Shown here piece by piece: positions 36,364-47,924 of a DNA stretch of 64,000 nucleotides. The notes beneath the pieces were generated by a model. It had not been told where the DNA came from and did no database searches. It was given only the letters and a program-made list of their open reading frames with translations. The position numbers and the translations under genes are program-made. The DNA is taken from NCBI GenBank assembly GCA_963930645.1, contig OZ005648.1, forward strand, positions 3,144,631 through 3,208,630, given 5' to 3'. Numbering within the stretch: the stretch's first letter is position 1; each line of letters starts with the position of its first letter. The DNA comes from Salticus scenicus. Taxonomy: Eukaryota > Arthropoda > Arachnida > Araneae > Salticidae.

Positions 36364-39300
36364 GGGGGAAAAAAAAACACTCTTTTAAATATAACACGTT
36401 GTGTATTAGACGTAAAACAAAAACATTTTTAGAAAATTTGTCATACTGCAATCAGAATACAGAAATGTTAAATATCTTGCGAAGTATAAGCATTTTTACT
36501 GAATAATTTTTAACTACGCATGCGCTAGCTTTTCAAAAATTTTATTTGCATAATTTTAATAGCCAAAAATAATGAGCAACTTATCTGAAAACACCAAAAA
36601 AAAATTTCGTGTAAATTCCAAAAGTTACGAAAAATAGAATAAACTGCATTTCAATTCTTCTAAAAAAAATGAAGATAAGGGGTTTTATCAATACTTGTTG
36701 GCTTTTAACGAACACTGTTCTACCATTGGGCATTAATTGGGTCATAATAAAAATGTGAGAAAAACCCCTTATATATACCCCTTTTCTTCTGACAGAACTA
36801 AAATTATGTTCATTCTATCTCTCAATTCTTTTTAAATTTACACATTATTTGTTTACAAAAACAATAGATATGTAAGAAAAAAGAATGAAAAAAGACAAAC
36901 TATGAAATAAAACCCCGTTTCTATTCAGTAACAAGTGAGAGCGGTATCAAAAATTAATATATATATACAGTCGAACCTCGTTAAAGTGAATATCAAGGGG
37001 GATAAAATAATAAAATATTTGTTCATGTTATAAATATATCATGCTATCAGTAACTCATAAACTAATCTTCCGTTTTGCGGGAAACAGTTCATGTTAAAAG
37101 TAAATCACGTTAAGCGTCTTCACGTTAATGAGGTTCGATTGAATATGCAAAAATTCAAAAACAGATATAGCAGAAATCATTAATTTAAATAACTTTATGA
37201 TAGATAAAAAAAATTCAATGTTTCTATTAAAACTAATTATAGCGCACTTTAGAATGTAAAAAACGAGGGAAGAAAAAGGTAAAACGAATAATAAACGAAT
37301 TATAAAAGAATTATAACTAAGAAAAATATCTAAAATTTTAGAAAATATAGTTCGTGGTTTAAATGGTATTAGAAATAACTATTGGTGTTATTGAAACTGA
37401 ATCCACTGTCAATATGCCAACTAAACAAAATTTTAATGGATCATCAATATAAATCGAATAGGAATTAAAAATTAACTTTAAGGAGTTTTTTATTCACATA
37501 AAAATGACATCATTGTATACGCATATAGGAAAGTCTTCCCCTAATTCATGGAAAACTAGACTCAATATGGTTTTTTTAATGTACATTAAAAACGAGATGG
37601 GTTATATTTGAATATATTAATTAATATTTTTAACTTAATCCTACCTTATCAGTTGAAAAAAGTAGCAGTATTATGCCATTTTTAGCTATTGAAATTTAAT
37701 TTATATTATGTAACCAATTAATCTACTGAAACATAAATAACAATATAACTATGTAATAATTATAAATTTAGCTGCTTAATCCGAACAACAAACTTGTTAA
37801 CATTTTGCTGCGCAATAAGTATAAATATATAAACAAAATTATTTTAAAATCTCAGTGGGTGTCTCTTTATGATTTTTGCTGATATTTTGTTAATGTCTGT
37901 GGATATTGTCTACTTGACTTTATTTCGTTTTCTAGTAGATGTTTAGAAAATCAAAGTTGTAGTCAATTAAAAAATCGATTTTGAACACTTAATGGGAATT
38001 CAACTTTCTACTTCAAATATTTAGATTGTGTTCGTAATTTAACATATTTAGTAATTCTTAAGTATAATAAACTGCAAATCACATAACGCAAAAAGTTTTA
38101 AAAGTGCATAATAAGAAATCTTGGTAGCTCGTTGTTATTTTCATTTGAATTTTTTTCAATTGAAAATAGAGTTACTGAGTTTCTACAACAACGAGTTAGA
38201 TGTTAGATTCGAAGTGGCTAATCGGACCGTCGGTTCGATTAGTGTACGGGCTGTTCGGACCATCTTTTCCAAGGAGAATAAGTTAGCACTGTTAAAAGAG
38301 TAAAATTTATAAATAATATAATGTGTCTTGTCCCCGTGCATGAAAAATTATCTTTTTTACTTTTTTTTGAGTGTGGGAGTGGGGTAGAGATTAATTATTT
38401 TCACAGAAATTTTGTACTCTAAATGATGCTAAAATTCTTCATAAAAAGGCAATAAATCAAAATAAATTTTATAAAGCAAAAATGAAAATAATAAAGATTT
38501 CGAAAATTGAATAATAAAAATAAAAACAGATCTTAGTAAATGAGTATTTTCAATCCTTGAAAAAAATCTTCGCAATATGTTTGTTTATGAATATGTATAA
38601 ATAAATCTGCATATTCAACCACATAGATGTTATTTTTTTTTCTTTTCCTTCTTTCCTTTCTTTTTTAAAAACAATTAAACCGTTCCAATATAATTCGATG
38701 CAAACCAAACCCAATTTGCTATACAAATATATGTATGATTTTCCTGAAAATCACTTTTGTACTTATTTTGTAATGTTTTCTAACAGCAATGTTGAAATAA
38801 ACATGGATTTTAGATCAATCGCATTATACACTTTCAAAATGTCAAAAGTTTGAATTTGCAGTTGAAACAAGCAAAATAATTGGTACAACTATAGTATTTC
38901 CCCTCAGCTGAATTTGGCGATTTTTCTTTGGCGCCGATTTGAACGATAACGATGTCGTTCTGGATTGTTTGCGATATAATATGGCAGCCTACATGCTATT
39001 TATTTTGGATTTATGATTTATAATTTAGCTTACGATTTTATCATTTATGTTATATGATTTATGATTTTTAGATTTATGATTTAGCCATAATCGCCAACGA
39101 AAAATCTCCAAATAATTAGTACTATAGTACAGAGAAAATTCAAGGTCAAACAAGCAAAATCATTATTATGACCAGTCCAACAAGGAAGCGGTCCGAATAG
39201 CCTCCACACTAATCGCACCGATGGTCCGAATAGCAACGGCCAGATTAGATTTGTTTGATCGTATTGGCAGTCCTACCTTTTAAGAGGTTTGTTTGTGAAG

Positions 39301-39788
39301 TTGAGAGCAGAAAAGTCGCACAGGACAGCTCGATCATCGGACGTTATCAAGACGTTATCGGCTTTGATGTCTGCGTGCGCAAACCCTAAATCATGCAAAT
39401 ACTCTAATCCCTTGAGCGCATCAGACAACCAGCGCTTTATTCTCAGAAGGCCATTTTCGTCAGTTAAGAAACTGGTGCTTCTCACTACTTTATCCAGAAC
39501 GTAGGGATGTCTTGGCATGATATATAACTTCAGATCCAAAACTTTTACATCAATCACATCCAAAAGGGTTAGAATATTATCATGGCGCAGAAGAGGCCAG
39601 ATCTTTTCTTCGACGGGCCACGAACGTTCATTTTTGATTATCTTCACAGCAACATGTTCTTTGTTTGGGGAAAAAGCTGACAGCACTTCCCCAAATCCCC
39701 CTTTACCTAAAGGCATCACATTTTGAAAGTCATTTTCAAGAAGAAATTTCTTCACGACCAAAAAGAGAGAAGAGTCCCCAGCTTCCAT
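33929..39788 (-). CDS. Divergent serine/threonine protein kinase gene (three coding exons)
   Basis: The predicted protein of about 483 residues joins exons 39788-39277, 35583-35373 and 34657-33929, with GT-AG introns of about 3.7 and 0.7 kb and matching phases (2|1, then 0|0). The kinase domain spans residues 20 to about 295. It has a glycine loop GKGGFG (28-33), the VAVK lysine (K49), an acidic helix-C pair (E60-E61), HADIKADN with catalytic D140, K142 and N145, and DFS (158-160). An unusually short activation segment leads to APK (174-176); YDMWLFG (197-203) and DRP (280-282) follow. All nucleotide-binding and catalytic residues are kept, so activity is plausible, but HRD, DFG and APE are all altered. 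The tail from about 296 is charged and holds two ITNPFLK repeats. I cannot assign a family; NIK-like or NAK-like kinases are loose comparisons only. Confidence 0.85.
34658..35372 (-). other. Kinase intron 2
   Basis: A+T-rich intron bounded by GTAAAT and TTTCAG, with a C15 run at 35200-35214 and a poly-A tract at 34742-34762. No other feature is seen. Confidence 0.7.
35373..35583 (-). CDS. Kinase exon 2 (APK to helix F/G)
   Basis: The acceptor is a pyrimidine-rich tract ending TTTTATTAG before 35583. The first base completes an Arg codon (AG|A), and reading continues LCAPKVFRPPDC and YDMWLFGMMCLNVLTGDWP, the helix F region of the kinase C-lobe. The donor is AAG|GTAAAT after 35373, leaving phase 0. 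The exon is 211 bases (1 + 70 codons). Confidence 0.85.
36968..37141. mobile_element. Pogo/Tigger-type MITE, 174 bp, intronic
   Basis: Ends CAGTCGAACCTCGTTAA and TTAATGAGGTTCGATTG are imperfect inverted repeats of about 20 bp. The left end is flanked by TA and the right flank is mutated. CAGTCGAACCTCG is a typical Tigger/pogo end. Non-coding. Confidence 0.65.
38217..39240. mobile_element. Inverted-repeat element in intron 1, ending beside exon 1
   Basis: Arms 38217-38270 and 39183-39240 are imperfect inverted copies containing TCGGACC, CGATTAGTGT and GTTCGGACCAT motifs, each repeated inside the arm. The right arm stops about 37 bases from the exon 1 splice donor. The interior holds another MITE (38884-39130). 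The superfamily is unknown. Confidence 0.5.
38884..39130. mobile_element. Small MITE with ATTTATGATTT internal repeats
   Basis: The outer ends ACTATAGTA/TACTATAGT and the inner pair TTTGGCGATTTTTCTTTGGCG-like (38914-38935)/CGCCAACGAAAAATC (39092 on) are inverted. Between them ATTTATGATTT is repeated several times (39008-39085). Nested in the larger intronic element. Confidence 0.5.
39277..39788 (-). CDS. Kinase exon 1 (N-lobe to DFS motif)
   Basis: Starts at the ATG complementary to 39786-39788, which has an A at -3 (AAAAAATGG). It encodes residues 1-170 plus two bases of codon 171. The end is AAAAG|GTAGGA, a good donor with the intron beginning at 39276. The exon carries the whole N-lobe, the catalytic loop and DFS. 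Codon use is far less A+T-biased than the flanks, supporting real coding. Confidence 0.88.
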
Positions 39789-40143
39789 TTTTTAGAAGCA
39801 GAATGTCAATTCAAAATAGTCTTTTAGTAAATTAAGTCAAAGTTTTTGTTTTTGTCAATAGTCAAAATTGTTATATAAGTCTCTTTGATAACTTTAAACA
39901 AGTCTTTAGAAGAAAAAATAGCTTTAAACTCACAAGATCGTAAAATGATAGATTTTAGTAATGATGTAATATTTTTCATTGTTTGAAAAATACAAAATTT
40001 TATTTTTATAAATTTGATTGTTACCATTGTTGTAATACTGTTTATGAACTGTTTAAAATGGAACAATCACATTTATAATATGATCATTGTTGTGTGGAGT
40101 TATTCATTGTTGTATTTTCTGATCTCTCTCTCTATGCATGAAC

Positions 40144-40183
<40 letters not shown>

Positions 40184-41401
40184 CTCTGTGTGTGTAAAAA
40201 GGAAATAGGAATGCAAGAAAATATATTTAAAGAAAAGGAAAAAAGGAAAAAAAAAATCCAAGAAAAATTACACCTAATTAAAAAAAGGGGGGGATCGCCA
40301 GGGGATACACTGAATTTTGGCTAGAAACAGTAAGCGCTGTTAGTAAAACAAACACCTTAGAAAGAGAAAGAATTGATTTACTGCACTTACGAATACAAAA
40401 TTGAAATTTGAAATAGATAAAAGTAGCAAATTGCATAATATTTTATACAAATAAATAAACTTATATATATATATATAAATGATTTAGTAAGCGTAGAAAA
40501 GCCAAGCAACAGATACAAGATCACTGAAACCACAAAGACCAATAAGAATGATTTTTTTTTTTTTTTTTTTTTTTTAATGTAGGAGAAGCTCAGTAAAGGG
40601 GGGAAAAATTCACCAGGGTATGAAATGCACATATTTAAAGAAATATATACAATAAAGAAAAAGTTCATAATCTGATGTGGAACTCATATGACTTTCAACA
40701 CACATGACTTACACACACATGACTCATCCTGCTCACTTCACTTACCCTGTATTTCAATACTGTAAAGACAGATTGCAGATTAAACGGGAAGATAAGAAGT
40801 ATTGTTTGCGAGCCTACGTTAAAAAAATTCAAACAAGTTTTAGAAATAGCTTTATTTGATAAATAGTTCTATGTGGCGGGCGAGGTACAACTCCCCACTG
40901 AACCCCCGTTTAAATATTGTACCCACATTTATATAGAATTAAAAGCTGTTATAAATTTAAAATATTCATTCTAAATCATTCACTCAACTTTCAACATTTT
41001 GCCGTATATCGGTGACGCTGCTATGCGGCAATATTCCCATTTATGGAAAGACTCTATTTTAGCATCTATTGTGTATAAGTGCACCAAACTTGATATATGA
41101 GATGGATATTTTATTTAAAAAAAACTATGTTGGCTTATTATAAATTTAGGTGATGTAAGTCGATATGTAAATTATTCTGCAGTATCCCCTTCTAACATTT
41201 TGCGGTTATATAAAGGATATATTGGAAAATATCTGCATTTGTTTCTTGATAGGCACTGTCCATGGCAATAGTTCCCCCCCCCCCCCCCTTTCTCCACCTA
41301 CTTGCACCACCAATATATTTTGAGTGTTAATATTTGAAAAACATATGTTTTAAGACTTTTTCGTAAAAATAAAATTAACCCAGTCTTTCACTAGATAGGT
41401 A
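39789..41401. other. No gene seen upstream of the kinase
   Basis: Presumed 5' flank of the kinase. Holds a GT microsatellite (40146-40179), poly-T (40551-40575) and a C15 run (41274-41288). No promoter motif could be placed with confidence. Confidence 0.45.
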
Positions 41402-41960
41402 CAGGGTGTCCAGAAAAGGGCTTACTGATTTCAAAATTAAATATCTCGAAAACAAAGGACAATAGAGGGATGAGACAAACTGTATATTTATTACGATAGC
41501 TGTAAAAATTGGATAGAGGAATTTTGAAAATAGTAACAAAAGTTGCCAGAAGATGGCGCTGTACACTGTACGGGGTTATGGAAAATGAAATAAAAGAAGT
41601 TCTTCTGCAAGTAGCCCATAGAAACAATGCAAATTCTGTTCAAAATGTTCACCGCTAGCTATACAAAGGTGGCGTAAACGAACAACAAAATTTGCCATCA
41701 TCCCCTGTAGTGTGTCAATGGATATGGACTCACATGCCGCACAGATTGCCTCTTGAAGCTCGTCCAGTGTTTTGAGATTGCCGCTATTGTGGGATTGTTA
41801 GAGTGCCATCTGTTGGCTACCTTTGTTATTATTTTCAAAATTCCTGTATCCAATTTTTACAGCTTTCGTAACTAATATACAGTTTGTATCATCTCTCTAT
41901 TGCACTTTGTTTTCGAGATATTTAATTTTGAAATCAGTAAGTCCTTTTCTGGACACCCTG
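41402..41960. mobile_element. TA-flanked element with TIRs of about 160 bp (CAGGGTGTCC ends)
   Basis: The ends CAGGGTGTCCAGAAAAGG and CCTTTTCTGGACACCCTG are flanked by TA. Inverted similarity extends about 160 bases inward on both sides (41402-41562 and about 41802-41960). A transposase remnant sits between the arms. A mariner/IS630-like origin is likely from the TA target. Confidence 0.7.
41576..41791 (-). pseudogene. Transposase C-terminal remnant
   Basis: A 71-codon minus-strand frame ending in TAA at 41576 reads NLKTLDELQEAICAACES, then TLQGMMANFVVRLRHLCIAS and GEHFEQ. This matches the C-terminal pattern of mariner-type transposases of arthropods (TLEELKxRIxxACxxI...MLxxVxxxxxxRxxxCxxxxGxHFEH). 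A stop lies just upstream in frame, so only the tail of the protein survives inside the long-TIR element. Confidence 0.6.
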
Positions 41961-43091
41961 TATTAGGCACGATTGTGATGCTTTCTTGATACTGCACGCA
42001 AGTTTATATATTTTCATCTGATAAAAATTCATGCTCAACTATTTAACGTATTTATATTTTCTTAATTGCCTATATAATTTTACTTAAAAAAAATTTTTTG
42101 TAGTTAAAATAAAAAAATGAAATAAAATAAAACTATTTTTGATTTTAGTGTATTTCTCTGTCCTTTTCTTATCTCCATATGTATGATTTTTTTTGTAGCA
42201 AAATGAATATTTTGAAGTATCAATTTAATTCTAGTTTCAATAATACAAAAAATGATAATTTACGCATAAATCGTTTTTTTTACCAGGCAATTTTATATAT
42301 TCTGATAAATACTTTAAATACCGAAGTGTAATTATTTTAAATCATTGAAAATATTAATTTAAAAGTAATTTTTTAATTGTTATATGCAAGAAGTATCTCT
42401 TTCATATCTCGACAGATATCTTTCTTTTGTAAATCTTTATCATACATAATGTGGAAAATTTACTTTCTAGAAATATTTTTCCAATGAATTTTTTAAACAT
42501 GTACTATAATTAATTACATTAACGGACGAATTAATAAATGAGGATATAAAATAAAAAAAGGAGACATAAAAGGCATAAAATAATTAGACAATAATAACTC
42601 TGTAAGGAAAATAAATTTATTAGTGTTACGGCAAATTTAGCACTTAATTTTTTTTTTTTTTTTCTTATTTCTCTAAATTAAAGAATAAACAGGAAAAAAA
42701 TGTTGATTATTTGAAAATACATTCTATGTATGAGTTTACTCAGAAATTATTAATTTCATTATAAAACGTTGAAAAAATATTTCATGAGTGATTAGATTGT
42801 ATTTTTCTAAAGGCAAGATATTTCAAAAAGTCATTCGCAAGCTGCCACTTGTTTCTAGGCGCATGTCGATTCATTTTTATTTATTTATTTATTTTAAATC
42901 TGATTTATCATGAACTGCATCATAGGTAAACTTGTGAAGAAAAGTGAAAATATTTCCGATTCCATTTTCAAGATATGTCATCCAAATAGATATGATCATA
43001 CAACAAACTAAAGTAGTAGAATAATGCAAATAAAAATTGATACTTATTCATTTTATCTATCTTTTTTTTTTCTTGTGGGGGTGGAAGGGCT

Positions 43092-43133
<42 letters not shown>

Positions 43134-43560
43134 GATTTTTCGTCTTTTCTAATATTATATTTAGTATGGAATTATCATTTTAGTTTTCGCATCAAATTAA
43201 ATAAATATTAATGAGGTATTTTTATCGAGATTCCAAAAGTTCTTCTTGTGCATATGCATGAATGTACAGACATGTCCGTACAACGATGATAGTCATAGAA
43301 ATCATGAGACTGACTTGAAATTTGGTACAGATATTTGTCTAATACGTAGAATTAACTGACATATTTTGGTGCATATAATGTTGATTGCTCCTATACGAAG
43401 ATATACAAAATAATTTTGTTACATTACGGTCTATAGATCGATTTTTTTTTTATAAAGTGTGTGATATTTGTGATCTTTATACACAGGATTGAAAAAGATA
43501 CATTATTAAGATGCTTAAAAAAAATGTCTTAATAATAAACATCTTAATCATACAAATTCT
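41961..43560. other. No gene seen
   Basis: A+T-rich; poly-T at 42651-42663 and a 37-base poly-T at 43094-43130. No coding signal. Confidence 0.45.
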
Positions 43561-44066
43561 GTAAAACTGATTCTTGGATCTTGTCATTCAAGACTATGCT
43601 GTAAAGGTATGCTGGGACTCCATCGTGCATAAACCGCATGTCTCTTTGGTTGGGGAACGGAATAGACTGCAATAAACTGAGAAGCACTTGTTCCTAAAGG
43701 CACGGTATGTTGCAACCACGGATTAGCAGTAATTCTTTATACTCCGTGGTTGCAACGACCAAACGGTCTGGCTAGGTCTAAGGGCCTGCCATGTAATCCT
43801 CAAGTACACTTGCCTAGATGTTCACAGAAAATTTCTGCTGGTGTTTACGAAGGAGGTGCTGAGACGATTGTTAGCAGACCGATTTTAAGCATCGTCTTTG
43901 CAGAATACCAAAACCTCACGCAATAATACTGATACAGGAAATCATATCTGACTACCTACTTCTTTACGTGGATTCCAAACCACTGCAAACATTTATGCCG
44001 ATGCCGAGATTCGAATCTGGAACCTCTGGACTGGACGCCAGTGCGCTACCGAGCAGGATTTGCTTA
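43561..44066 (-). mobile_element. tRNA-derived SINE
   Basis: On the minus strand the 5' end (about 44066) carries an A-box-like GGTAGCGCACTGG (44038-44050). About 20 bases further is a B box AGATTCGAATCTC (44006-44018). The spacing is tRNA-like. A GC-richer body of about 430 bases follows, without an open frame. Internal Pol III boxes plus an unrelated body define a tRNA SINE. The body contains a 14-bp-stem hairpin at 43710-43757. Confidence 0.6.
43710..43757. repeat. Hairpin with 14-bp stem (CCACGGA/TCCGTGG)
   Basis: GTTGCAACCACGGA and TCCGTGGTTGCAAC are perfect inverted repeats separated by 20 bases. A similar CCACGGAGT/ACTCCGTGG hairpin is at 50268-50307. Confidence 0.8.
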
Positions 44067-45481
44067 GGACATATGTTGCATGTAATTACAAAACGACAAC
44101 AGAGGTAATGATTTGGTTATGCTGGACGCACGCTTTTCTGACTTTCAGAGTGGAATGGACCAAAACACGGGACTTAAAAAAATGTTAATTTTTAGTAATA
44201 AAAATACGGTAATAAAATACCTTTGTCATTAATTCTGAAAGTGTTTAAAAAAAAAAAAAAAAAAAGACGAGAATATTTGCAGTAAATAATAATCATCCTC
44301 CCCCCAAAAAAACTTAAAAAGCTGAATAATAAATAAATTTCAGAATCGTAAATAATGACGCCAGAGTACATGGAGTAAAATCATTTATTCCAAAAGTCTT
44401 AGAATGTCGCATGAATCAAAGTGAATAACGATCCAAGTTCTGATCTCACAGATTTAAAAGTTTTATATGCAAAAATTGAAATTGTAGAAAATATTTAAAA
44501 TATTCCAGAGTAGGATATTTCCTTACTAGTAATCAGGATACATTTTTATATTTATATCGTTGTAAATGCAAATTCTTTATGAAAATATTTCATAAATATA
44601 TTTAATATTTGATTTAATTATTAAGTTGGAATTTTCTTAGTTTAGCTTACATAACATAGATTCTAGATGAACTTAAAGCATAAAGAACTTTGAAATGTTA
44701 AAAGTAAATAGTTGGTATTTTATTTTTTATGGAGTTAATACGCAATCTAATACCGTTTCATTTGGCAATAATTTCATGTTTAAATTTTTAAATTTCGTTC
44801 TTTTTATTTACTTTTGTAAATAAAATCTGTTATGCAGTGTTCCGACGATCAGTAGGACAACCTTTTGTCCTCCCCATGGCCAGGTGTCTAATCTATATAT
44901 CAATTATATAAAATTTTTATTACACTTCAATACGGAAACTAAAATCATTATACCCGTTTTATAACATTATATGAATTTCGGAACTTTTTTTCTTCTGATG
45001 AAAGTTTTATTGTGAGTAGTGTCAAACTATTTCTTATTTTCTGCTTTGTTCAGTACTGTTATACACGTACGTCAGGTTTTTATATTTTCCTGTGGTAATA
45101 TAAAAAGTTTTGCAATTAAATTTTTGCATAAATACGGCAAAGATTTCCAAGTCGATAATTTTGTAACGTTTTGGAGCATATTAAACTAAACACATAAAAT
45201 CATTTTGTATATATATGTTCTTAGTTTTTTTTTTTTTTTTTGTAATTAATAAATGCACGCAATAAAAATGCCTAATTGTAAAATAATATCATATAAAAAT
45301 CATTCTGTTGCCAAAAATGTGATATCCCCAGCATATATATATATATATATATATATCCTACTTTGTTTTATTTTACTATGAGTCGTACATGTGATACGTG
45401 CTTCAGTTCCGGTTTAGCCATCGGTGTTTATATTGTTCGGAATGTACTTCATGCAGCAGTGTACGGAAATGATCGAATTTA

Positions 45482-45514
<33 letters not shown>

Positions 45515-45573
45515 CCGGATCTTGATTAATTAAACCTATACAAGGTACTTTTTCGTCCAAATTAAACGAATAA
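44067..45573. other. No clear gene
   Basis: Mostly A+T-rich with an AT run at 45333-45356. At 45379-45480 a GC-richer 34-codon frame (MSRTCDTCFSSGLAIG...) runs straight into an A tract of about 30 (45483-45512). It could be a scrap of a polyadenylated retrocopy but has no recognised similarity. Confidence 0.3.
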
Positions 45574-45797
45574 CACTGCACTTAAAAAAAGAAAAAAAAA
45601 AAATTAACCTCTGATACCATTTTTGCTCATTCTTATGTAAAATGACATCCTGAATCTGAATATGACTACCATTTTGCCCAGTCACCCACCGTTTTCTCGG
45701 AACACCACCCTCTCCCCCAATTTTTATCTCTGTTCGGTCATTTTTATGGCCATGAATTTGATTTGAGGAACGAAAAAGAATTAATTTAACGCTTAAA

Positions 45798-45845
<48 letters not shown>

Positions 45846-46193
45846 GTTTAATAAATAACATTAATAATAGATAACAAAAAGTATAAGAAATTAATGTCAG
45901 TGGCAAATCTCCCCCCCCCCCCTAAATTTTCCCCTTGCCGCAAATGTTCATGTTTCAGAATTTTCCAACTCTGTAGCCCCTCAGAAGCTATTTAACAGTT
46001 AAAATAATCCTCCTCCCTCCTAAAAATCAAATTTATAGCCATAATATCATCGAAAAGTGATAAAAATAGGGGGGGCGTCTCTAAAAAATGGTGGGTGATA
46101 GGGCAAAATGGGCGTCCTATTTGGAATCAGGAGGTCATTTTACATAAGAATTTGCAAAAATGGTGTTGTAGGTAATTTTTATGCCGAGCAGTG
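45574..46193. mobile_element. Foldback MITE (CACTGC ends), copy 1
   Basis: Ends CACTGC and GCAGTG are flanked by TAA on both sides (45571-45573, 46194-46196). Inverted arms of about 100 bases share ATTCTTATGTAAAATGAC and CACCCACC segments. The interior has an AT microsatellite (45801-45843) and a C12 run. A 3-bp TAA duplication would fit PIF/Harbinger. A second copy lies inverted at 61831-62410. Confidence 0.6.
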
Positions 46194-47487
46194 TAATTTT
46201 CGGTATAAAAAGTAATTAAAAGTTGATTAGGATATTGTTTATTTATTATTATTTCTTTTTTAAGAAGCATATTGAATGTGTTTTCAATATTCACTGTTTT
46301 TCTTTCTTTTATATATATTATGAAATAATGAGTTGATAGGAATTCTTTATCGTTCTTCACAAATAACAAAGAAATGAAAATAAAAAATCGCATTGAATGC
46401 AGTTAGTCAAAATGTCATATATACTCAATATAATAAAGTTTTATGAATTTTAGTAAATTTATGATATATAAGAAAATTACCTTACATGTGAAATAAATTT
46501 ATTCTATTTTATTTTAGGTAAGAAATTCTCTTGCATATGTGCCTTTATCTACCAGCCATAAATTGTGTATTGTGAGTATACTTCATTGAATAAAATATTT
46601 CTTTCTTTAAATAAAGAATAATTTCAAGAATACAAAACTTTAAATGTAAATGAAGAAAAGAAGAGTTTTTTTTCTCAAAATGTGTTACATTGAATCGAAA
46701 TAATTAGATGCAGAAATTATAAGACGGTATGATGATTTTAAGGTATGCTAGTTAAAAGTAATACTTTAATTCTTTTTTTAATATAATTCTTGTTTCACCT
46801 TTCAAAAGCAGTTGCATTGCCGATGTTAAAATAACACAAAATATCTATTATTTACTTCAATGGCAAATGAAACTATTATTATGAGGCGACTCAACGAATA
46901 TTTCATTATTCTGTTATAATATATTATTTATGTATAACTGATAATTCTATTTAATTTGTTTACTGCGTTTAATAACATTAAAGAAACTAACTTAATTATC
47001 TTAATTTGTGCGCTTTCCATTAAATTATTACTATTTAAATGTCTAAAAAAGGTGTTTCAAACCAATGAACTTATTAATAACCCTTTAAAATTTTTATTTT
47101 ACTTTATTCTTAAAAAAAAAAAAAAAACTTTTATGATACAATTTTTAGGCATTGTTCAATTACTTATCAGAAAATGTGACACACAATGTTTCGCAAATGT
47201 GATCTGGAATTTTGTTTCTTTCAAAATAAAATTAATATTACAGTTGAAGCGTGCCTGTTTGGCAAATGAATGTTATTTCATTTTAACCAGAACAAATAAA
47301 TTAATTCTTAACACTATAACATGATAGCAAAAACTAAATAAGGCAAAATTCCACACAAAGAAGTCAATGCAGTAGTTTATTCATTAGACAAGAAAAGTGT
47401 TTAAACTTACATCTGCATTTATAACATGAACTGTGTTCAAATTTTCAATTTAGGAAAATTCACATATTTTTCATTTTATCTCATACT
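46194..47487. other. No gene seen
   Basis: The longest open frame here (46956-47324) is of low-complexity A+T composition and shows no domain. I do not consider it a gene. Confidence 0.45.
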
Positions 47488-47924
47488 AGCTGACCCGTCC
47501 GGCTTCGCACTGATGAACAAATTTTAGTTAAAGATGGATTGATATGTAAAAAATCAAGAAATATATCAGTTTATATGTTATAGTCAGGCAATATTATTAA
47601 CTGGAAAGTCAAAATATAATTTTACAATTATTTTTTTTTATTAGTTGTTAAATGTTGGCAATTTTTACTTAATGCTATTTATTTATTTATTTCATAAAAA
47701 AAAACATTTCTTTACTCATGAATAAAAAATATTGAAAAATAAACCTATGACATGAAAATGTTTTTGATAAAATTGACGTCATAATAGCTTTAATTATTAT
47801 TTATTTTTTCATTTCGCAAATATATTTAATTTTTTCCATAATTGATTATTATTTTAATAATGTATATTAAAGGAGAAATCAATAATATGAAACAATATTC
47901 GTACAATATATACTATTACAGAAT
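47488..47924. mobile_element. Possible retroelement or MITE end (CTAGCTGACCCG motif)
   Basis: ATACTAGCTGACCCGTCCGG (from 47487) is a terminal motif seen in many arthropod repeats whose other end reads like CGGTTCAGTAGTTT...ACAAACAAACAA...TATAGAT. Such an end occurs at 50714-50783. The two may bracket one element later filled with other insertions; this is inference. Confidence 0.3.

Larger units (their letters stand above)
35584..39276 (-). other. Kinase intron 1
   Basis: A 3.7 kb intron containing several repeat elements listed separately (36968, 38217/39183, 38884) and a poly-T of about 28 bases near 36331-36359. No additional exon is needed because the phases of exons 1 and 2 join directly. 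Confidence 0.7.

Noticed and set aside
39289..39726. Two plus-strand open frames opposite kinase exon 1
   Set aside because: Antisense shadows of a real exon; no independent evidence.
46956..47324. 122-codon plus-strand frame
   Set aside because: Composition follows the A+T-rich background, it runs through a poly-A (KKKKK), and no domain is seen.
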